Assembly (NCBI GenBank): GCA_029953675.1
Contig: JAMWBK010000004.1
Span: 372,001 to 436,000, forward strand
Reading direction: 5' to 3'
From: Rhodosorus marinus
Lineage: Eukaryota; Rhodophyta; Stylonematophyceae; Stylonematales; Stylonemataceae
DNA: 64,000 nt
Positions within the stretch are counted from its first letter, which is position 1; each line of letters starts with the position of its first letter. A program made the translations under genes and the position numbers. Below, piece by piece: positions 59,003 to 64,000 of this stretch. The notes under the pieces are model-generated. The model was not told where the DNA came from. It was given only the letters and a program-made list of their open reading frames with translations, and searched no databases.

Positions 59003-59779
59003 CCTTCCGGGCATCCGTCAGCCCCTAAGTGTTCCTCATAGATCTTCAGCGAACCAACAAAACTCAGAGCTAATAGACCTCAAGGACCATTCCCACTGCT
59101 CTCAAAGAATCGACCAAAGTCTAGCTAACCACCAGCCCAGCTAATCAGGTCCAGGGTCCTCATCCCAAATGTCCTTTAACATTAACCAGTCTCGCATCCG
59201 GAAGCACTCTACTCCAGGTTCGCAAGAGCATCATACTAAATCATCATTTATGGAAGAACCCAACCGATTCCGTGAAAGTGCGGGACGGGAAGCGATCCGT
59301 TTGCTGTTCTCGTAAGGACTACTACAGCATATAAATAGAACGGGTCACGCAGAAAAGCGACATGCCGTTTTAAGTCCGATCTCCACAGCTGGAATCAAAA
59401 GTGAGATTCTAACTGGCAAGGCCTCCCACCATAACCAGGGGTTGTGGATGACGAGCCGGTTCGTCATTTGCACAGATGAACTTATTAGACTGTTAGCTTC
59501 TTTGAGTCTAACTCTCTGGCGCTGTAATGCAAACCTTAGTTCTGGAGTAGCTGCTCTCTGCGCCCTTCCCAGTGCACCTTAACAGGCCCCGTTTAAAACT
59601 GATCTGATTCATGAGCTTTTGAGATATTGCTTACTGTAGAACGTAAACACATAGCATAACACATTAGGGGGTCCCTAGTACCTGGATACACTCCTCATTT
59701 TCTGTTTATAGCCTCCATTCAGGAACCCTACCACGAGGAGTACACTAAAATGAGCTAAAAGTGTATTAAAAAGAGCATT
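59003..59779. other. intergenic, no gene seen
   Basis: Flank of TFB5. A stretch at about 59500-59530 (GAGTCTAACTCTCTGGCGCTG) faintly resembles the body of the SINE-like element but is too short to call. Confidence 0.35.
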
Positions 59780-60180
59780 GTGTCAGTGCGAGTCCTGCAA
59801 ACTGGGAAGCTACCTCCCCCCCGGGATGAGTCAAGGGAAGAACGTTCAAGGGGTCTCCTAGGTCAGAAACAGGGTACAGCGGCTTTTTATGGTATATTGA
59901 GTACCAAAATGTGCGCTGAGCGGTACCCGACCGCTCGCGGTGGGGAGGCCTTAGTCTACCTGGATGACCTCGTGGTCACCTGTGAGGATAGCCGCCGTAC
60001 GACGTACGTTGATCTTGCTGCTCCTAACCCTCAGACTAGCCGCTATTTGCCCGCTGCGGGAGAGCGCCGTGGATTTGACGCTGAGACGTCGCAAAGAGTT
60101 GAAATATGCGGGGGCCTTGTCTTCCCCAGGCATTCGTGCTTCCGCTCTAGCTCATCGCCTGGTATCTCTGATCATTGAGT
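59780..60180 (+). pseudogene. possible reverse transcriptase remnant
   Basis: An open frame includes GGEALVYLDDLVVTCEDSRR, resembling the YLDD catalytic motif of LTR- or DIRS-type reverse transcriptases. The surrounding protein is not clearly RT-like, so this could be chance or a heavily rearranged fragment. Confidence 0.25.
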
Positions 60181-60989
60181 GCTTTGGGTTTATGGATTCC
60201 GTTGGCGAATAAAAAGGGTTGTGAACGATCGACGAAGTCAAGAAAAGAGCCTTGAACGGTCGAACAGGTCAAGAAGGGGCTAAGATAGTAGTAACTGCTT
60301 GTGCTTTCCACATTTTTGCCTCTCGAATGTGCTTCCACAAGTTGTTAGCAAACAGATATTAACTCCTGAGTAGCAGGCCTGGCTGTAATGGACCGGATTT
60401 CCGAGTGGCAACATATACGCGCAACAGGTACAAGGTGTTGAAAGTTTTCAAGCTGACTGAAGCTATGAGCGATCTATTATATTATCGGGAGGCGATGTTT
60501 TCGCCCTTGTCCCGTTCGATTGTGAGGCAGTTGGAAGGCTGGACTGGCAGCAAAAGGTGGCCTTCTTGTGGAAGTTGCTCTGGCGTTTCGTTTCCGCGAT
60601 TCGTTTTCATAGTCCTCTTTCCCTTCGAGTCTAGTTAGCTACATCATCATCATCCGTTCACTACCCTGTTGGGTCTGCTCCTTTCGTTGCAACTTGTTTT
60701 TTTAGCGCCACAGTCTGTGTCGCCAGAACTAGGGAAAGGTTTGCTTCAACTGTGTACTGGCAGCTACGAGTGGAGGAGGCAGACATGCCGAACAAGCGCT
60801 CATCCTCTTGGAAGATAGCACTTGTCAGCAGTCGAATGACTCAGAACGATGTGCATCAGCTGGCGCGACCAAGTTTGGATGAGACTCATGCTGTGATCCG
60901 ACATTACGCCAGTCTTCCGGTGGGCTACATCGAACCTCTGCTATTATTAAGGAAAATGAGGGACGGGATTGTGTATTGTGTGTTGTAGT
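60181..60989. other. intergenic, no gene seen
   Basis: Short open frames only. An ATCATCATCATC run lies near 60643-60654. Confidence 0.35.
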
Positions 60990-61640
60990 GGGGGCTAACA
61001 GCTAACATTTGGCGTGTAGCTTGGATAGTGGGAATAGGGTTGTGCGTGAAATGAATTGCCCGCGCTATGTAGAATATAAAAAAATTCCCTGAACCGGGGA
61101 TGGACGTGAGGGTTTTTTTTGTTGGCTGAGTTTGGCGCGACTGAGTTTGTTCGCGATCTTGGTGTGGGCCGCCATCTTTCTGCGGCTGTTCCTCGCCTTT
61201 CCCGGCGTCTCCGGGTCGCCCGCGAAGGGGTTTAGGGTGGTTTTGGTCTGGGAAGGTGGTCCCGGTAGGGGATTGGTTTAATTTTGGTGTTGGTGTTTTG
61301 AGCGGCGATATTTCGGTCATCGGCGGTGCTTGTGGAGTACACCTGAGCAAACTCAACCCGGCGTCCCTCTGAGTCTCCGCTTCAGATCGGTTCGTCAACT
61401 GCCTCTCCGCAGATTGCTCGCGCTGTTGCTGCTGCTGCTGAAGCCAACCGCCTCGCGGAGCTGACTTCCGCGCTCACTGCTTTTGCCGATGCCCCGTGTC
61501 CCGGCGCGACGACGGCGGCCGCGGATGTCCCACATGCGCGTGTCCCATCTGGGACAACTGCTGTCGAGACAGCTGTCCATTAGACAGCTGTCCTCCCGAA
61601 TCGATCTCCTGATACGTCTCAACTATCCACCGGGCGATGA
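60990..61640 (+). mobile_element. LTR/leader-like part of a Ty3/gypsy-type element
   Basis: Begins near TGTTGTAGTGGGGGC, has a TATA-like AATATAAAAAAA at about 61075-61085, and is followed by a GC-rich leader and an Ala-rich frame (ARAVAAAAEANRLAELTSAL). It leads into the + strand gag copy. A second LTR was not found, so the boundary is a guess. Confidence 0.3.
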
Positions 61641-61709
61641 GACCACTTGATACGTCTCAACTATCCACCGGGTTGACGTCTCCAATTATTCCAGAATTCA
61701 GGTTTTCTC
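61612..61709 (+). repeat. direct repeat shared with 63515-63585
   Basis: GATACGTCTCAACTATCCAC occurs twice within this stretch. The block GCGATGAGACCACTTGATAC to AATTATTCCAGAATTCAGGT occurs again at 63515-63585 in the same orientation. Confidence 0.8.
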
Positions 61710-62236
61710 GACTCTCTGATGATGACGACGATTATAAAATTACCCTGGCGGAAGGGTACTTAACCGGTGATGCGTCTTACTGGTGGTGCTTGATTCCCGA
61801 CGACCAAAAACCTACTACGTTTGAAGGTTTTGAGATTCTGCTGAAATCTCAATTCTATCCAGCGGACACGAAGATCAGAGCCAAATAACGACTTGCGCGA
61901 GCCACCCAGCGCGCGACAGTCGCGTCGTATATGGCATATTTCAACCAATGCCTTATACAAGTGGGAGAAATCTCTGATTCAGAGAAATTTGACCGATTTG
62001 TGGAGGGTCTTAAACCAGATATCAAACGGTATATATACATCCAAGATGTGACTACGTTCGAGGATGCCCAGTCTCTGGGCCTAAAAATCGAAGGAGCTGA
62101 CCACGCGAGTCAGGGGCTTCGACGGGATCCGCAAGACCAGCGACACCGTAAACCAGAGAGCCAAATAAACCCGATACCACGGGGTTCAACATCAGCAGCT
62201 GATTTGGTAGGTCGAATCTTGCTTGATAGTAGTTGA
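61707..62236 (+). pseudogene. gypsy gag fragment, + strand, with a nonsense codon
   Basis: Encodes LSDDDDDYKITLAEGYLTGD, SYWWCLIPDDQKPTTFEGFE, YFNQCLIQVGEISDSEKF. It is nearly identical to the gag on the opposite strand but has a TAA at about 61886 after KIRAK and lacks the N-terminus and zinc knuckle. Confidence 0.85.
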
Positions 62237-62554
62237 GAAAATCTCTTCCCAAATACCCTGGGCTTGTGGCGTCTTCCACAACGTAAGGTTGCCAGTCGAA
62301 GCTGTGACCGCCCAGTTGTAAGGTTACGTTGGCTTCGCCCAAGATTTATATGGATGTGCCCGGGGAGGCCGTGTCCAATTTCCCGTGTTCAGTCGGAATT
62401 ATTGGGGTGGCGTCCGGTCTTCCTCTCAGTACGGAGTGGCTGCTACCTGTATCGACGAGCAGGGAAATCCTCTTGCCGTTGACCAGCCCTTCCACGGTCA
62501 TGTCTTCCCTCATCGGAACCGGGGCGCCTTTATCAGCAACAGTATCGGCACCTC
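62195..62554 (-). pseudogene. gypsy protease fragment
   Basis: GEANVTLQLGGHSFDWQPYV, then VEDATSPGYLGRDFLNYYQ, resembles a retroviral-type aspartic protease C-terminal half (ILGRDFL). It is cut at about 62190 by the junction with the inverted gag copy. No RT or integrase follows. Confidence 0.6.
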
Positions 62555-63337
62555 CTACTGCTGCTCCTCTTTTAACTCTGAAAACGAAGGGGGTGCCGAT
62601 TTTGACACAGTTGGGTCCCGACCCGGGTTATTCCAACAGATTCTTTGGGTATGTCCTTTCTTGCCGCAGAAATTGCAAATGACGTTGACATATTTCCCGT
62701 TGCGTAGCTCCTGGGTTTTGGGTTGGTACGAAAGGCCGGATCTTGTTCCCCGTGGTATCAGGTTTATTTGGCTCTCTGGTTTACGGTGTCGCTGGTCTTG
62801 CGGATCCCGTCGAAGCCCCTGACTCGCGTGGTCAGCTCCTTCGATTTTTAGGCCCAGAGACTGGGCATCCTCGAACGTAGTCACATCTTGGATATATATA
62901 TACCGTTTGATATCTGGTTTAAGACCCTCCACAAATCGGTCAAATTTCTCTGAATCAGAGATTTCTCCCACTTGTATAAGGCATTGGTTGAAATATGCCG
63001 TATACGACGCGACTGTCGCGCGCTGGGTGGCTCGCGCAAGTCGTTGTTTGGCTCTGATCTTCGTGTCCGCTGGATAGAATTGAGATTTCAGCAGAATCTC
63101 AAAACCTTCAAACGTAGTAGGTTTTTGGTCGTCGGGAATCAAGCACCACCAGTAAGACGCGTCACCGGTTAAGTACCCTTCCACCAGGGTAATTTTATAA
63201 TCGTCGTCATCATCAGAGAGTCGAGCTAACTTGAAGTATGTTCTCAGGTTGTTCAAGAAGGTGCTTATGAGCAACGCGTCCCTTCTTCCGTCGTAAGCCT
63301 TCGGCTGCGGGGCTTGGATTTTGATCAATGCGGCCAT
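62555..63337 (-). CDS. Ty3/gypsy gag with zinc knuckle
   Basis: 260 aa, open throughout: MAALIKIQAPQPKAYDGRRD, the capsid-like core shared with the opposite-strand copy, and a CCHC knuckle CNFCGKKGHTQRIC. Gag packages element RNA. It stands without a complete pol, so mobility would need another element. Confidence 0.85.
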   Translation of the reverse strand: MAALIKIQAPQPKAYDGRRDALLISTFLNNLRTYFKLARLSDDDDDYKITLVEGYLTGDASYWWCLIPDDQKPTTFEGFEILLKSQFYPADTKIRAKQRLARATQRATVASYTAYFNQCLIQVGEISDSEKFDRFVEGLKPDIKRYIYIQDVTTFEDAQSLGLKIEGADHASQGLRRDPQDQRHRKPESQINLIPRGTRSGLSYQPKTQELRNGKYVNVICNFCGKKGHTQRICWNNPGRDPTVSKSAPPSFSELKEEQQ

Positions 63338-63339
63338 TC

Positions 63340-63510
63340 TGGTTCTGTCAGGTTTTCTGGTTCAGGGTTCTGGTTCTATACGGGTTCTCGTGGTTCACTG
63401 GTTATATAGGATTCCTCTGGTTCAACTGGTATAGGATTCCTCTGGTTCTTTTCTGGTTCTAGTAGTACTGGGCTCACTTTTCAGGTTCGCATAATGGTTC
63501 CTCAATCGCA
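63340..63510. repeat. imperfect TGGTTC-type tandem repeats
   Basis: TGGTTC or GGTTCT recurs more than ten times, and ATAGGATTCCTCTGGTTC occurs twice about 26 bp apart. It lies directly upstream of the minus-strand gag, so it may be part of that element's leader. Confidence 0.7.
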
Positions 63511-63514
63511 ACTT

Positions 63515-63585
63515 GCGATGAGACCACTTGATACGTCTCAACTATCAACCGGGTTGACGTCTCCAATTATTCCAGAATTCAGGTT
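63515..63585 (+). repeat. second copy of the 61634-61709 repeat
   Basis: Near-identical 70-bp block in the same orientation as the copy at 61.6 kb. Confidence 0.8.
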
Positions 63586-63840
63586 TACTTCCCCCTAATT
63601 ACTCCCTAATTAGGGAATATATCCCAATTCTAACCTTTTGCTATTAATTCTGGTTCTCTCCCCTCCTCCTTCTCCAGCGAACCTTAGTGGCATCGGATTT
63701 TCCATCGTATTTATACTCTTGCTTCATCGGGACGTGCAATAACCATTGGGACCAAACTGGTGTTGCACCTCCATAGATTCTGGCACAGCCCGAGCATAAT
63801 TTTGCATAGCCGGACGTTGCTGGAAGGTGCAGACGTCACA
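63586..63840. other. no gene seen
   Basis: Includes CCCCTAATTACTCCCTAATTAGGG, a short local repeat near 63590-63615. No protein resemblance. Confidence 0.35.
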
Positions 63841-64000
63841 TCTCCTCCTGCAGACTCTGATGATGATACCGACTCTTCTGTGTTGATGATGTAGACTCTG
63901 ATGATCAAACTCTTCTGTGTCTACTCTCTTCTGTGTTGATGATGCAGACTCTGATGATCAGACTCTTCTGTGTCTGCATCATCATCAGAGTCTGCAAGAG
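63841..64000. repeat. short-unit repeat with palindromic end
   Basis: GACTCTGATGATGAT, ACTCTTCTGTGT and GTTGATGATG alternate repeatedly. GCAGACTCTGATGAT near 63944 is mirrored by ATCATCATCAGAGTCTGC at the window end. It continues past the window. Confidence 0.75.

Overview
The window is nuclear DNA of a photosynthetic eukaryote, most likely an alga. Genes lie on both strands and are close together. Nearly all are split by short GT-AG introns, mostly 50-140 nt, and the exon phases could be checked by hand. Two genes point to a plastid: light-dependent protochlorophyllide reductase (POR) and isochorismate synthase (phylloquinone pathway). A red alga or another small-genome alga fits, but the window does not prove the lineage. 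Housekeeping genes are of general eukaryotic type (GCP3, TRM10, EFG1, TFB5, eIF4E, AAK1/ARK-type kinase). A MESD-like chaperone and a taspase-like protease are less expected beside plastid genes.

Layout. 1-5 kb: taspase-like protease (cut by the window edge), MESD-like chaperone, isochorismate synthase. 5-7.5 kb: gene-poor, with a tRNA-derived SINE-like repeat. 7.5-16 kb: GCP3, TRM10, a duplicated repeat block, a PRXL2-type peroxiredoxin-like gene. 16.8-18.5 kb: F-box gene. 18.5-21 kb: gene-poor, with a 60-nt fold-back. 21-24 kb: pseudouridine-5'-phosphate glycosidase fused to a PfkB kinase. 24.4-28.6 kb: an acidic exon, a uL18-like protein, a SAP-domain protein. 30.3-31.8 kb: glutaminyl cyclase, with a ~190-bp tandem array in its 5' flank. 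34-36.3 kb: AAK1/ARK-type kinase. 37.5-40 kb: ABC ATPase apparently fused to its permease (FetA/FetB, STAR1/STAR2 type). 40.4-47.2 kb: eIF4E, a ~198-bp tandem array, a small unknown gene, a penta-EF-hand protein, EFG1 and an 86-aa membrane protein. 47.7-51.85 kb: a decayed Ty1/copia element with both LTRs. 52.6-59 kb: a tiny ORF, a second F-box gene, POR and TFB5. 59.8-64 kb: Ty3/gypsy-like debris, including two gag copies facing each other.

Joint picture. The genes do not form one pathway. The two plastid genes serve chlorophyll and phylloquinone synthesis. GCP3, TRM10, EFG1, eIF4E and TFB5 are core cell functions. The most unusual features are structural: duplicated or tandem DNA sits in the 5' flank of at least four genes, G/purine-rich coding-strand tracts lie just upstream of several starts, and there are perfect or near-perfect fold-backs in gene-free DNA.

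Exon coordinates come from reading frames and splice sites by eye. Sum-to-three and phase checks were done for most genes, but no transcript or database evidence was available.
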